Part shown: piece by piece, positions 1-10,508 of the stretch
Layout: every line of letters begins with the position of its first letter
Numbering within the stretch: position 1 is the stretch's first letter
DNA from: Haplosporangium gracile
Taxonomy: Eukaryota; Mortierellomycota; Mortierellomycetes; Mortierellales; Mortierellaceae
Length of the DNA: 58,168 bases
Reading direction: 5' to 3'
Assembly (NCBI GenBank): GCA_015499985.1
Contig: JAAAUF010000145.1
Location: 1-58,168 of the forward strand
Notes under the pieces: generated by a model
Told to the model about the DNA's origin: nothing
The model's database searches: none
What the model saw: the letters and a program-made list of their open reading frames with translations, nothing else
Program-made: the position numbers and the translations under genes

Positions 1-712
1 AGTACCATCCGATTCGTCCCTAAGGTCACAAAGAACTGTGCAAGCGAAATGACCTGCATTCTTCATCAACTTGCCGGATACAGAAACATTCTTTCTACGT
101 TGGTCGTGCAACCAGTAAAGTATGACCTGCTCAAGCATCAGATCCTTCTGCTTGACAATGTAATGAGCGCCTTTCGGGAGTACCGCAGCAGCAGAACGTA
201 TCTATTGAACGTAAAAGAGTAAGTTGAAGAAGTGTCAATTAATTACCTTAGATATATACACTTCTTGACAGCTAGTTATATGAATATACCTCATCTTCTC
301 GCTTGAGCATTCTATAAAAGGTAGTCTTTGGAAGTCTGATTCCCATTGCAGGCCCAAAGTTATGGTGGGTAAACTTGATTGGAAGGTTCTCCTTCCGTTT
401 TTCGAGATAATGATAAATGTCCAACAGCTCGACTTGGGCTTCTAGGGAACGGGAGACTCTTGTTAACGGGATCTCGAAATGGTCGGCAGTAGGAAGCACA
501 ATAACAGCATCCATGTCGTCGTTCCTGGCAGTTCTCAAAAGGACGTCGTATCGCAGTCGACGAAGGGCGCTGATCTCCTCAAGCTGTTGTTTGGTGTATG
601 TTTTGTCCTTCTTGGAGGGGAGCAGAGGAGGAGCAGGGTTCTGTTTTTGCGCTTGCATCTCCGTCTCATCCGCAAATGACTGACGTCCATGCTTGACATT
701 GTGCTTTGGCAT
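1..712 (-). CDS. CENP-B/pogo-type helix-turn-helix DNA-binding protein, 3' end cut by window edge
   Basis: Two exons are visible, 712..290 and 201..1, separated by an 88-bp phase-0 intron (202..289). The gene continues past base 1. The ATG at 712 (MPKHNVKHG) was chosen over longer in-frame starts because the upstream residues look like translated promoter. Exon 1 ends in a psq-like helix-turn-helix segment (LLDIYHYLEKRKENLPIKF...). Exon 2 continues with a CENP-B/Tc5-type HTH, with MLEQVILYWLHDQRRKNVSV followed by SGKLMKNAG. Families with this pair bind DNA and are either pogo/Tigger transposases or domesticated derivatives such as CENP-B. The DDE catalytic domain would lie outside the window, so transposase and domesticated regulator cannot be told apart. 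The reading frame is intact across the visible part. Confidence 0.7.
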
Positions 713-1113
713 GGTGATTGGTAAGGTTTGAATGAAATGTAGAAAGTAAAATAAGCACGTCGGAAAGAGGAGTGTGAGGCAAGAACCTACACTTTTTCTT
801 GGACATGAGTGCAGCATCGCGTCAATCATCACGTGCGCTATATATTCGTGACTGTACTTCCGAGACTTAGAATATTTCAATTAAAGAAGTAATTCAGTCC
901 ATTTGTTTTGAATTTCGGTCCACTTTTACTAAGAAAAAGGATCCCAAAAACCATTTTTGACTGTACCCAAAAACCATGCTCGACTGTTCAAAAAAACCCC
1001 TGCTAAAATTAAGTGCAACTTGCGTAAATTGAATGCTTCTCTTTTTTGTTAAGCTGCCCCGAGCACTACACTTTTTTCTTTCTTCCAACTTGACATCATA
1101 CATCACAACATTC
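713..1113. promoter_or_regulatory. Divergent promoter region
   Basis: This 401-bp spacer separates two divergently transcribed genes (CENP-B-like on minus, PRCC-like on plus), so it should hold both promoters. A tandem near-repeat lies at about 946..993, where the string aaaaaccat plus a gactgt element recurs about 28 bp apart. I see no convincing TATA box. Confidence 0.45.
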
Positions 1114-2527
1114 ATGGACGCACTGGCAGCATATGGATCGGACTCTGACGACTCTGGCTCAGAGTCTGGCCACATCACTACATCTCACATGACAAAACAG
1201 ACGACAGTGACATCAACAACAATGCAGTCAGGCTCAACAGCAGGCAAGATCAGTTCGCTTTCAAGTCTGCTCCCCCCACCAAAGTCAGGAGGAGGAGGGG
1301 GAAGCTCAACAGGACAGGCAAAAGTCAGCAAGTACAGCTCGATGCCGACGCTGGAGGATGGTTCAGACTCGGAGGAGGAGGAATCAGAGTTTCGGAAAAA
1401 GGCGAGACTTGCAGCAGCCGCCAACAGTGGTGGAGCCGGAGGCGTCGGTGCGTTGTTTGCAATGCTCCCTGCACCCAAGAACGCACCACCGCCAGCAGCA
1501 GCAGGAGGAGGATCGAAACAAGCCGCGGCAAAGACAGCAGGATTTATGCCCAGGACAGTCAAGAAACCTACACCTACTGCTGTCAAGAAGCCAGCACTGA
1601 CTGTTGTGGATGAAAAGGATGAAAAGGTACACAGTGAGGATGATGACGATGACGATGACGAAGGACCCGTTTCTTTCTTCCCGCTCGGATCAGCTGCTAC
1701 CGGTAGTAGCTCAGGGTCATCTTCAAAGCCGGCAGCATCCAACTCTTATATCCCGCTCTTTTTCGAAAAGAAGCCATTGACGACCGAAGAGCAGCAGGCC
1801 CAGAGCGCAACCTATGTCGATGTGTTGGCATCCAATGAGCAATACGCCTACCCCAGCAACAATCAGTACGCCTATCCAACGAATGATCAGTATGCATATC
1901 CAACAAATGATCAATATGCCTACCCAACAAATGAAGCCTACACAGGAGCACAGTACGTTGAGTCATCAACTACCGCTTCAAGTACAGGAGGCCGAGGTTC
2001 CAACATGATCGAGCTTGACGATGTCGGGGTAATTACTCTCACACTTTGATGCTTTTTTTTTATTGTTGTTGTCGTATGGCCAGGAGCCAATTACTGATCC
2101 GTATTCAACTTTCTTTTTCAAACAACGTGGTAGCTGCAAAAATTGGGAATGAGAAAGGCAAGAGATGCGCCTATCAATGTCATTGATATCTATGCCAAGG
2201 ATCAGATGGGTCAAGCCCAGCAAGTGCGGGCGACCATGGGCACTTCAAGCCAAACGCAGCCCAAGCCTGTCGATCTGGCTTCCATAGAGGTAACGCTGCC
2301 TTGTTTACTCAATGTCGATTCATGTTTGTTTTCCTCACTTGCACAACACTTATCGTATTTTTCATCTATCGAAACAATAGCATTTGAAACCAACGGCAGG
2401 ACAAAAGCGCAAGCACAACATCATGTCGCTGGCATACCAGGCCAAGGCGAATCAGCACCAGTTGAGCGCCTCTTGGGCATCCAGCCGGCAAACTAAGGCA
2501 GAGACTCAGTCCAAATATGGATTCTAG
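1114..2527 (+). CDS. PRCC-like protein (mitotic checkpoint protein PRCC, C-terminal domain)
   Basis: The exons are 1114..2028, 2134..2289 and 2381..2527, both introns are phase 0 (105 and 91 bp), and the product is 405 residues. The first 300 residues are low-complexity: Ser/Gly-rich, an Asp run near residue 180, and an octapeptide repeat near residues 241-272. The C-terminus carries the PRCC signature: LQKLGMRKARDAPINVIDI, then GQKRKHNIMSLAYQAK, and the very end SKYGF, which matches the QAKYGF end of human PRCC. PRCC is a nuclear protein tied to splicing and the mitotic checkpoint. Only the C-terminal part is conserved, as is usual for the family. A polyadenylation signal follows 18 bp after the stop. 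Confidence 0.8.
1834..1929 (+). repeat. Four tandem 24-bp units coding an octapeptide (N-x-Q-Y-A-Y-P-S/T)
   Basis: Four consecutive 24-bp units inside the PRCC-like gene encode NEQYAYPS, NNQYAYPT, NDQYAYPT and NDQYAYPT. A partial fifth unit (NEAY) follows. Synonymous differences between units show this is not a very recent expansion. Confidence 0.85.
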
Positions 2528-2544
2528 CCCTCTTGTTGATCTCT

Positions 2545-2550
2545 AATAAA
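2545..2550 (+). terminator. AATAAA polyadenylation signal of the PRCC-like gene
   Basis: A canonical AATAAA lies 18 bp after the PRCC-like stop codon and about 110 bp before the next start codon. The tandem genes are very close here, with 135 bp from stop to start. Confidence 0.6.
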
Positions 2551-2662
2551 TGCGCTTGACAAAATATGACTGTGCGAAAATGAGGGAATGTGAGGCCGCA
2601 AAAGTCAATTTTCGCGTGCTCACAAGAAACGACACCTTTCCCTTCCTGATCAACCACACACC

Positions 2663-4446
2663 ATGGCATCCGGATTCAACTTTCCTCCTCCTACAGGAGC
2701 ACCCAACGTCAACAGCTCCACCCCTCTGAGACCCTACTACGGCTCTCCTCTGGACTCGCCTCTCCAGCAGTACTATCAGCACACCTCTCAGCTCGAAGAA
2801 GAACTCTCACACCATTCCTCACTCAACTCTCAGGGCGCTGCTCGCGAGCTGCTTAGCTATGGCATGATCAAGTACTTGACCCTGGCCATCGCAACTCCCT
2901 TTGAGAATGCACAAACCCTGCTTCAAGTTCAGTACTTGCCCAACGACGACGGAGCAAGCTCATCTGACAATGATGATTCGCGTGATGCCAAGGTTAGTCT
3001 TGATCAGATCGAGCCTAGTGTGCCTGGCGACAACCACTTGCAAAATCTTCATGTCTTACCATGTCGTTTATTTCTTTCTTCGAACATATAGGAGAGGCAT
3101 GACGAAGAGTTCAGGAGTGCTCAGGAAGAGGCAGAGGAAGAAGAGTACTTTAACAGCGCATCAGGCTCAGGAGGCTATTACTCCAGCAAACCTCGACGCG
3201 GTGCTTCTGCGGAAGATTTTCCTGCTTCTCGATCCAACGCCAACCGTCTCGACCCTAGTGCTGCGGTCTTTCACGAGCGCAAGGACATTGATCAGTCGGG
3301 ATACCTTATCCGCGCAGATTTGTACGATAATGACTCGAGACCCACCTTCCAGCTGGCGCCAATTGAAGGAGGTGTCTGGAAGACTGTAACGGACCTGGTC
3401 AAGCATCCCACGGAAGGATGGTTCTCTCTCTGGAAGGGTAAGTACAGTCGTCGGAAAACCGTGGATCGACGCAACTTGGTTATTCACGGGAGCACATGAC
3501 GGACATCCTGTTCACACATTTTATTCAATGACATAGGACAATACACAAACTGGGTTTACGAGATTCTGCACTTGTTCGCCCAGCCAACGTTGGAGGCGAC
3601 ATTGAACGATACATTTGACCTGTATGACGACACAATCCCGCTGGTGCACCTGGATCACTTTGGACCCAACATGGCGACTATGGTCACCTCGCACTTGGTC
3701 GTTGGACTTATTCTCTCGCCCCTGGAATTGGTTCGCACACGGTACGTACAACTAGACTCTGGAGTGTAAGAAAATGACAACGACTTTGTCTCGTTATCTT
3801 TCAGTAGACTAACAAGATTGTTGAATACATTCATGGTTGTAGACTTGTGGTGCAGACTGCAGATCCTGCTCAGAGGAAATACACAGGAATGCTCAACTGC
3901 ATTTCGACCATCATCTCGGAGGAGGGTGTTTCAGCGCTTTGGGGAGGGGTCAACCTTGTCCCAACAATTCTCTACCACACCCTCACCCCTCTCATCACCA
4001 ATTCTATTCCATTGGTGATTGACCGTGTCTTCAACATTTCAGCCTCAGATTCGCCTCTGCTTTTCTCGGTTGCAGAGTTGGGCTTGGAGACGCTTGACCT
4101 TTTGATCCGTCTGCCCCTGGAGACGGTCAGGAAGCGCCTTCAGATCCAAATCCAGGCCAAGATCCCCGGAAAGAGGTACGAGACAGTTATTGAGACCCGC
4201 AAGAGGCCATATGCTGGCGTGATGGATTGTGTGTGCAAGATCATCCAGGAGGAGGGTGGCCAGCACAGGCGTCTTTCGAGCAAGAAGTCGGATGGTGGTG
4301 AGGTTACTTTTGTCGATAGACCCTGGTACAACTCCTGGGGAGTTCGTGGTCTGTACACTGGGCTTGGAATGCACCTGACCAGTAACCTTGGCATGTTTGC
4401 CGTCGGTGCTGTTACCAACCTCCAGGACGATGGCGACGACTGGTGA
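2663..4446 (+). CDS. UGO1: Ugo1-like mitochondrial carrier-family protein
   Basis: The exons are 2663..2992, 3092..3437, 3537..3741 and 3843..4446, with phases 0, 1 and 2; the product is 494 residues. The third junction rebuilds a carrier-type signature (SPLELVRTR, then LVVQTADPAQRKYTGML). A second degenerate repeat follows (RLPLETVRKRLQIQ), then YAGVMDCVCKIIQEEG and a final WGVRGLYTGLGMHL. A long N-terminus, an acidic linker (about residues 95-130) and degenerate carrier repeats fit Ugo1. In yeast Ugo1 sits in the outer mitochondrial membrane and links Fzo1 and Mgm1 during fusion. Seen: carrier repeats and the layout. Inferred: the fusion role. An unassigned outer-membrane SLC25-like protein is the alternative. 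Confidence 0.72.
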
Positions 4447-4635
4447 TTGATAGATAGTTTGCATAGGAAGTGTAATGAATACATAACATGTTTTATTTGA
4501 TCAGTTTGTGTGCCGCAGTGACTTGCTAATTCTCTCTGAGGTGAGCGAGTATGTTTTTTTATTTCAGCGTGATTTTTGCATTGAACTTGTTTTTTTCTTC
4601 CTTACCCTAATCTCCGCCTCCCCCCTCCACCCCCA

Positions 4636-7600
4636 ATGGCACCCTTCGCAAAGCCTGAATCTGTGCTTCGCAGAGCCGATGGTAATCCTCATCACTCACC
4701 CACTCTTCACTACTCCTTACTCAGTCACTTCAACTCGTTCGCTGGAGGATGATCGCGAAAGAAAAAACGATCAGCTACAGCAAACAACACCAGCAACTCT
4801 TTCCCCTACTCTCTCAGATCACTTTTTATTTTTCGACGCACAAACACACCCAACACACAACACAGAATACACACTCAGTCCGACCAGTCAGAGACCGACA
4901 CCCTATTACGACAACGGCCCACACACACAGGCGCACACACTACATCCTACATCATTTCCATATGGACTGCAATACCCTATGATAACCGATGATGGATATA
5001 ACATCTTCGATGGTTGTATCTATCCATCAACGCATCCCCCGATCCTTCTCCGATAGCCCTCTATCGCTCGCACCATCATCTTCTCTATCCCCTGATCATC
5101 ATCGACACCTTCCTCTCGCATCCATCCGCCACCTCTATCCCGGGATACCTCAGGCACCAAAAAGCATCCCCTCTTTTCTGTTTCTGCACTGGCACAGACC
5201 AGGCTCCAACATCTCATCACACCTTTAATCACACCTTCAATCACACCCTCACTACACACCCAAACGCACAAACACGCATTCGACTACCACCTACCGACTG
5301 CCACCCATCTCTCAACACGTCCACAACAGAACAAAAAACAGCTTCTGACAGTCATCATCATCGTCCTTCTTCTTTCCCTGTTATGTAGAGCTCATCGCTG
5401 TCGGTCAGCACGCCGCTGCCCTCGAGGCTCTTCACGATGTCATCATCTCCAAGAGATCTCGCAGTGTTCCTCTTGTCTCGTTGGAGCCCATCATGCTCAA
5501 GTTTGTCGAGCTGTGCGTCTCCCTTCGCAAGGGCAAGATCGCCAAGGAGGGTCTCCATCAGTACAAGAACATTTCTCAGAACACCAGCATCGCTACTATC
5601 GAGGTACCTTTTTTTCTTTTTCTTTTTGCCCAGTGTATCTGTTTGTTGACGTCAGGAACGTAGACAAACGCGTGAACCTTATGCTAATTCTATGTGTATT
5701 TCTTCGTGTTCCTCGTCAACCTTCTGTAGTTGGTTATCAGAAAGTTCATCCAGTTGTCTGAGGAAAAGGTCCAGGAGGCTCAGGCCAAGGCCGATCAAAT
5801 CACCTTGGACGGTTTGGATGACTTGGAGGCCACCGAGACCCCCGAGTCCATCCTCCTCTCCACCGTCTCTGGCGAGCAGAACAAGGACCGCACCGACCGT
5901 GCCGTCGTCACCCCTTGGCTCAAGTTCCTCTGGGAGGCCTACAGGACCGTCCTCGACATTCTCAGGAACAACGCCCGCCTCGAGGCCCTCTACCAGACCA
6001 CCGCCCACCAGGCTTTCCAGTTTTGCTTGAAGTACACCCGCAAGACCGAGTTCCGCCGCCTCTGCGATCTCCTCCGCAACCATTTGCAGAACATTGCCAA
6101 GTACGCTCACCAGCCCCACTCCATCAACTTGAACGAGCCCGAGTCTCTCCAGCGCCACTTGGATACCCGCTTCCAGCAGTTGAACGGTGCCGCTGAGCTC
6201 GAGTTGTGGCAGGAAGCCTTCCGCTCCGTCGAGGATATTCACAACTTGATGACCATGTCCAAGAAGATGCCCAAGCCCTTCATGATGGCCAACTATTACG
6301 AAAAGTTGACAAAGATTTTCATGGTCTCCGACAACTACCTCTTCCACGCTGCTGCCTGGAACAAGTACTACACCCTCGTTAAGACCCAGAACAAGTCCGT
6401 CACCGACGAAGAGCAGACCCGCATGGCTTCCTTGGCCCTCCTCTCTGCCCTCGCCATCCCCGTCGTCTCCTCCAAGGACACCGGATACGAGGTTGACGAG
6501 TCCAAGAATAAGTCTCACCGCCTTGCCGCCCTCTTGGGTCTCAACCGCTCCCCCAACCGTGCCGGCCTCTTGAAGGAGGCTCTCAGCAAGAACATTCTCA
6601 AGCACGTTCGCCCTGAGCTCCGCGAGTTGTACAACATCTTGGAGGTCCAATTCCACCCTCTCTCCATCTGTAAGAAAATCGAGCCCATCATGACCAAGCT
6701 CGCCGAGGATCCCGAGCTCGTCAAGTACGTCAAGCCCCTCCACCAGGTCATCTTGACCCGCCTCTTCCAGCAGTTGTCTCAGGTCTACACCACCGTCAAG
6801 CTCGACTTTGTCATCCAGTTGGCCTCCTTCGCCGCCCCCTTCAACTACGACTCTGCCACCATTGAGAAGTTCATCATGCAGGGATGTAAGAAGGGAGAGT
6901 TGTCGATCCGCATCGACCACGCCACCCAGTCCTTGACCTTCGAGACCGACTTGTTCGCCGTCAACAACAAGACCGTCACCGACGGCCCCGTCTTGCAGTC
7001 GTTGCCCGCTGACCTCATGAGAACTCAGTTGACCCGCTTGGCCACCTGCCTCAACACCACCGTCACTATGATCTCGCCCGAGATTGTCGAGGCCAAGAAG
7101 GAGGCCAAGAAGGCTGCCTTCATGAAGGCCTTGGTCGGCATGCAAGAGGAGCACAAATTGGCCCTCGAGCGCAAGGCTATCATCGAGCGCAAGAAGGAGT
7201 TGATCGAGACCATGTTGGCCCGCAAGGAGAAGGAGGAGGCCCGCGAGAAAGCCCTCCGCATTCAGGCCGAGCAGGAGGCCCTCAAGATTCGCCTTGCAGA
7301 GGAGCGCCGCAAACGCGAGGAGGACCGCATCCGTGCCGAGCAGGAGGCTATCCGCAAGGTCGAGTCACTTAAGTTGGCCGAGTCTCTCAAGAACAAGGTT
7401 GGTGTCGAGCTCAACGACGAGGACCTCGACAACCTCGACAAAGATAAGTTGGTTGCCATTCAGATCAAGCAGCTCGAGAAGGAGAAGAGCGAGATGGCTA
7501 CCCGTACCAAGGCCATCGGCAAGCGTCTGGATCACGTCGAACGTGCTATGCGCTTGGAGGAGCGCCCTCTGTTGGCCAAGGATTACGAGCGTCAGCAGAG

Positions 7601-8393
7601 AGCCGATCGCGTTTACCACGAGGCTGCTATCAAGGCTCACCGCGAGGCTGCTGCTGCCAAGCATGCTCACGAGTTGATGTTGAAGAAGCGCATGATCAAG
7701 ATTGTCGACGACTACCGCCAGACCCGCCAGGAGATGGAGGAGAGACGTCAGGAGGAGTTTGCCCAGAGACGCGAGGCTGCCCGTGTCAGGATCGAGGAGG
7801 AAAAGGCCAGACGCATTCAGTTGTACAGGGAGCGCAAGGCCGAGAACGAGGCCCGCAAGATCCGCGAGGAGAAGGAGCGTGCCGAGCGTGAGGCTGAGGC
7901 TGCTCGTCGTGCTGAGGAGGAGGAGAAGAGACGTGCTGAGCGTGCTGCCCAGGCTGCCAAGGAGCGTGCCGAGGACGAGGAGGAGACACGCAAGTTGGAT
8001 GCCATGGCTGCTAAGCAGCGTGAGAAGGATGCTGCCATCGAGGCCCGCCTTTCTGGATCCAGAACTGGCTCTGCCGCCCCCGTCACCCCCCCCAGATTTG
8101 TCCCCTCGTCGTCTGGAGGAGAGAAGCCCAGCTGGAGAGAGCGTGTTGCTGCCAAGGAGGCTGCTGCCGCTGCCGGCGAGCCCGCCCCTGCCCCTGCTCC
8201 CGCTGCCCCCACCGGTGCTTACCGCCCTCCTGGCTCCCGCACCAGCGAGCCTCCTCGTCGCGAGGCTCCTCCCCGTCGCGAGCCCGCCCCTACCCCTCAG
8301 GCTGAGGAGCCCGCCCCCACCCGTCGTCCCTTGTTCGGCAACGCTACTGGTGGATGGAGAGATCGCGAGGCTGCCAAGAAGGCCCAGCAGTAG
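4636..8393 (+). CDS. TIF32: Eukaryotic translation initiation factor 3 subunit A (eIF3a)
   Basis: The exons are 4636..4681, 5389..5603 and 5730..8393; the product is 974 residues. The first exon codes only MAPFAKPESVLRRAD and joins through a 707-bp phase-1 intron to ELIAVGQHAAALEALHDVI, matching the eIF3a N-terminus. The second intron is 126 bp, phase 0. Residues to about 320 are helical repeats. A PCI domain spans about 320-505. A long charged E/K/R coiled coil covers about 525-850, and the tail is Ala/Pro/Arg-rich. eIF3a is the largest scaffold subunit of the eIF3 complex, which binds the 40S ribosome and supports mRNA recruitment. Strong preference for C/G-ending codons fits high expression. 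The first two introns would be easily missed because exon 1 is only 46 bp. Confidence 0.95.
4682..5388 (+). other. Long first intron of TIF32 (707 bp)
   Basis: Donor GGTAATCC and acceptor TTATGTAG flank a CA- and CT-rich interior with cacacaca runs around 4840-4950 and 5225-5290. It is four to nine times longer than most introns here. I looked for snoRNA C/D boxes and found no convincing pair. Confidence 0.8.
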
Positions 8394-8575
8394 TAAACAT
8401 TTGCACAACGTTTTGTCCCAAAGAATTTTAGTAAAAGAAAAAACAATTGATAAATTAAATCATTTTGCTCCGCACTTGACTGCTTCCGAAATGCACCTGA
8501 AGTGAAATTTAAAGAAGCTGAACGGTTACCGTCAACAACAAAATCAAAAAAAAAAAGTGCATTACGGAACCCACC

Positions 8576-9886
8576 ATGCGGACACTCATCAGGACACCAA
8601 CTCCGTGCTGTCATCGGAATGCACTCTGCATACGTCTTTATTCTTCAACAAGAGCACCACGACTACCACAGTGGCCCTCCAGCACCAATTCTTTTACTCT
8701 TACTACTGTCATAACAGGCACCAGTCGACGCCACTTTATTACGCTTCCAAAACTCCCAAAACTCCCAAACCTGCTCAACCCCCTGTCCAGTTCCCGACAC
8801 TACAAGGACCGCACGCTACTCAAGTACTCGCAGCAAGAGTTTTACGACCTCGTCGCCAATGTCGACGACTACCACAAGTTCCTGCCCTGGTGCACATATT
8901 CCAAAATGTCTGCGCCTCTTCCCCTCGGATCAGAATCAGTATCAGGATCAAAACGCACCGGATCGGAGGAGAGAAAGAAGAAGGCCTCAGATGCCTTGGT
9001 AGGGTTGGTCAAGGGAGGAGGGGAGGTAACAGTCCGACATGGCGAGCTGGGGATCGGATTCAACTCGCTTCAGGAGCGATACGTCTCGACGGTGACTTGT
9101 CAGGAGCCCTGGATGGTGCGTGCGGTCTCGTATGACTCGAAGTTGTTTAAGGAGCTATCGACTACTTGGAGATTTACGCCCAATATCCCCAAAACGACGA
9201 CTCTGGAAGCTACAATGGATCAGGAGGTCCAGGAGTTTCATCTGCTGACGCGGCCTGCTGCTGAGGATGATCATGAGAGGGAGCCTGTGATTACTGTGTC
9301 GTCGACGATGCAGGAGAAGGAGACAGAGGAGGTGTCACAACAACCATCATTCTCGATATCAACACCAGCAGCGGCGATTGTGGCGTCGAAGGTACAGGAG
9401 CAACCAAAGCATTACTTTACTGCCGCTGCGGTCTTTGGAGAGGCAGCCCTGCCACGTCCAAGGACAACACAATCAGCCTCACCTCCCTTATCGTCGTTGC
9501 CATCTCCATCTTTGCCAAGCCCTTTTACGGCGCCATCGACAAATATATCCACCGGTGGGCACTCAGCTTCAACAATCAAGGAGTCGTCAGTAACGTCGCC
9601 CGATCCAGCAACAACGGCTACACTTCCAACACCACCATCGCAACCATCGCAACCACTGCGATCATCATTTTCAAAGCAGGTCATCCTTCAAAGGACGGCC
9701 TCGCCTTCAAACCTTGCGACCATGAGACCTTGCGACTACCCCTCAGTGTGGATCGATTTCGAGATTGAGTTTGAGTTTGCGTCCCCTGTCCACGCGTCCA
9801 TGTCGTCGCTGTTCTTTGACCAGGTCTCCAAGGAGATGTTAGCGGCGTTTGTGAAGCGTGCTGAGGTCCTCTATGGACAGCGATGA
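8576..9886 (+). CDS. COQ10: Coenzyme Q-binding protein COQ10, START/polyketide cyclase domain
   Basis: This is a single exon of 436 residues; the ATG at 8576 follows ccacc. The first 60 or so residues are rich in Arg, Ser and Thr and poor in acids, as in a mitochondrial targeting sequence. The core opens with YSQQEFYDLVANVDDYHKFL and PWCTYSKM, continues with the variant GIGFNSLQERYVSTV, and closes with SVWIDFEIEFEFASPVHASM plus AAFVKRAEVLYG. COQ10 binds ubiquinone in the inner mitochondrial membrane and is needed for respiration and efficient CoQ synthesis. Yeast Coq10 is about 207 residues. The excess is mainly a Ser/Thr/Pro-rich block at about residues 212-385, inside the START fold. No splice sites remove it without breaking the frame, so I keep it as coding. 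Confidence 0.85.
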   Translation: MRTLIRTPTPCCHRNALCIRLYSSTRAPRLPQWPSSTNSFTLTTVITGTSRRHFITLPKLPKLPNLLNPLSSSRHYKDRTLLKYSQQEFYDLVANVDDYHKFLPWCTYSKMSAPLPLGSESVSGSKRTGSEERKKKASDALVGLVKGGGEVTVRHGELGIGFNSLQERYVSTVTCQEPWMVRAVSYDSKLFKELSTTWRFTPNIPKTTTLEATMDQEVQEFHLLTRPAAEDDHEREPVITVSSTMQEKETEEVSQQPSFSISTPAAAIVASKVQEQPKHYFTAAAVFGEAALPRPRTTQSASPPLSSLPSPSLPSPFTAPSTNISTGGHSASTIKESSVTSPDPATTATLPTPPSQPSQPLRSSFSKQVILQRTASPSNLATMRPCDYPSVWIDFEIEFEFASPVHASMSSLFFDQVSKEMLAAFVKRAEVLYGQR

Positions 9887-10107
9887 TCTACTTTCTCTCA
9901 TTTTGGGGCCAACAGGTGAGAAAGAGGGAGGTTGCTGGAGATGCCAGTTTTTTTATGTGACCCGATAGACCAACTAGAACCACTGTATCCTATAAGCAAT
10001 ATATTATCACATTTCAGCATAGTGGCAGCAGAAGAATGTTACTCCACGATAATTTATTCATCTGTTCTTTTCAATTCCTCCTTTAACGCAGGAATTCATT
10101 CATCTTT
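9887..10107. other. Convergent 3' spacer between COQ10 and the secreted protein gene
   Basis: This 221-bp AT-rich spacer between two convergent stops holds both 3' untranslated regions. No other gene is visible. Confidence 0.5.
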
Positions 10108-10398
10108 TTAGCACTTGGAGCAAGGGAAGGGGCAGTACAGGTGCCCGTTGAAGTAGTAGCATTCGCCAGTAGAAAGAGGCTTAAGAGCACACTCCTTGAG
10201 AGCCTGGAGACGCTCGGGGCCGGCGGTGGTCTTGGTGCGGCCAGAGACATTAGTAATGACGCAGTTGTTGCAGACCAGATTGGCGCCGTTGGCAAGGGTC
10301 AGGCTGCCGCCGCTGCAACGAGCGTTCTCGGAGGGGGTGGCCTGGGCGAAGGTGGTGAGGACCAGAGCTGCAATGGTGGAGATGGTAGCGAAATGCAT
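10108..10398 (-). CDS. Small secreted cysteine-rich protein
   Basis: The product is 96 residues from one exon. The start MHFATISTIAALVLTTFA is a classical signal peptide with likely cleavage after TFAQA. The mature part holds eight cysteines: C at about 28, 43, 46 and 70, then GEC, LYC, FPC and a terminal C. An even number suits four disulfide bonds. The C-terminal stretch ECYYFNGHLYCPFPCSKC is dense in Cys and aromatic residues. I do not recognise the family. Size, secretion and Cys content are those of fungal small secreted (effector-like or antimicrobial-like) proteins, but no function can be assigned. A TATA box lies about 105 bp upstream of the ATG. Confidence 0.75.
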   Translation of the reverse strand: MHFATISTIAALVLTTFAQATPSENARCSGGSLTLANGANLVCNNCVITNVSGRTKTTAGPERLQALKECALKPLSTGECYYFNGHLYCPFPCSKC

Positions 10399-10500
10399 TT
10401 TTATGTATGTGTTTGATTTGTGTAGGGTGTGGGATGTGCGAGGAGGAAGAGGAGTTTTGAGTGAATAGTGAAGTAGAAATCAGGAAAGTCGTAAGGAGTC

Positions 10501-10508
10501 TCTTTATA
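10501..10508 (-). promoter_or_regulatory. TATA box of the small secreted protein gene
   Basis: On the minus strand this reads TATAAAGA, about 105 bp upstream of the ATG at 10398. Transcription would start near 10470, giving a leader of about 70 nt. A strong TATA box suits a regulated gene. Confidence 0.5.

Noticed and set aside
4682..5388. Possible snoRNA in TIF32 intron 1 (C-like gatgatg near 4987, CTGA near 5091)
   Set aside because: The C box does not match RUGAUGA, there is no terminal stem and no clear guide.
5679..8408. Very long minus-strand open frames (491 and 347 codons) opposite TIF32
   Set aside because: They mirror the biased codon use of the plus-strand eIF3a gene, are extremely Leu/Gly/Val-rich, and contain no domain.
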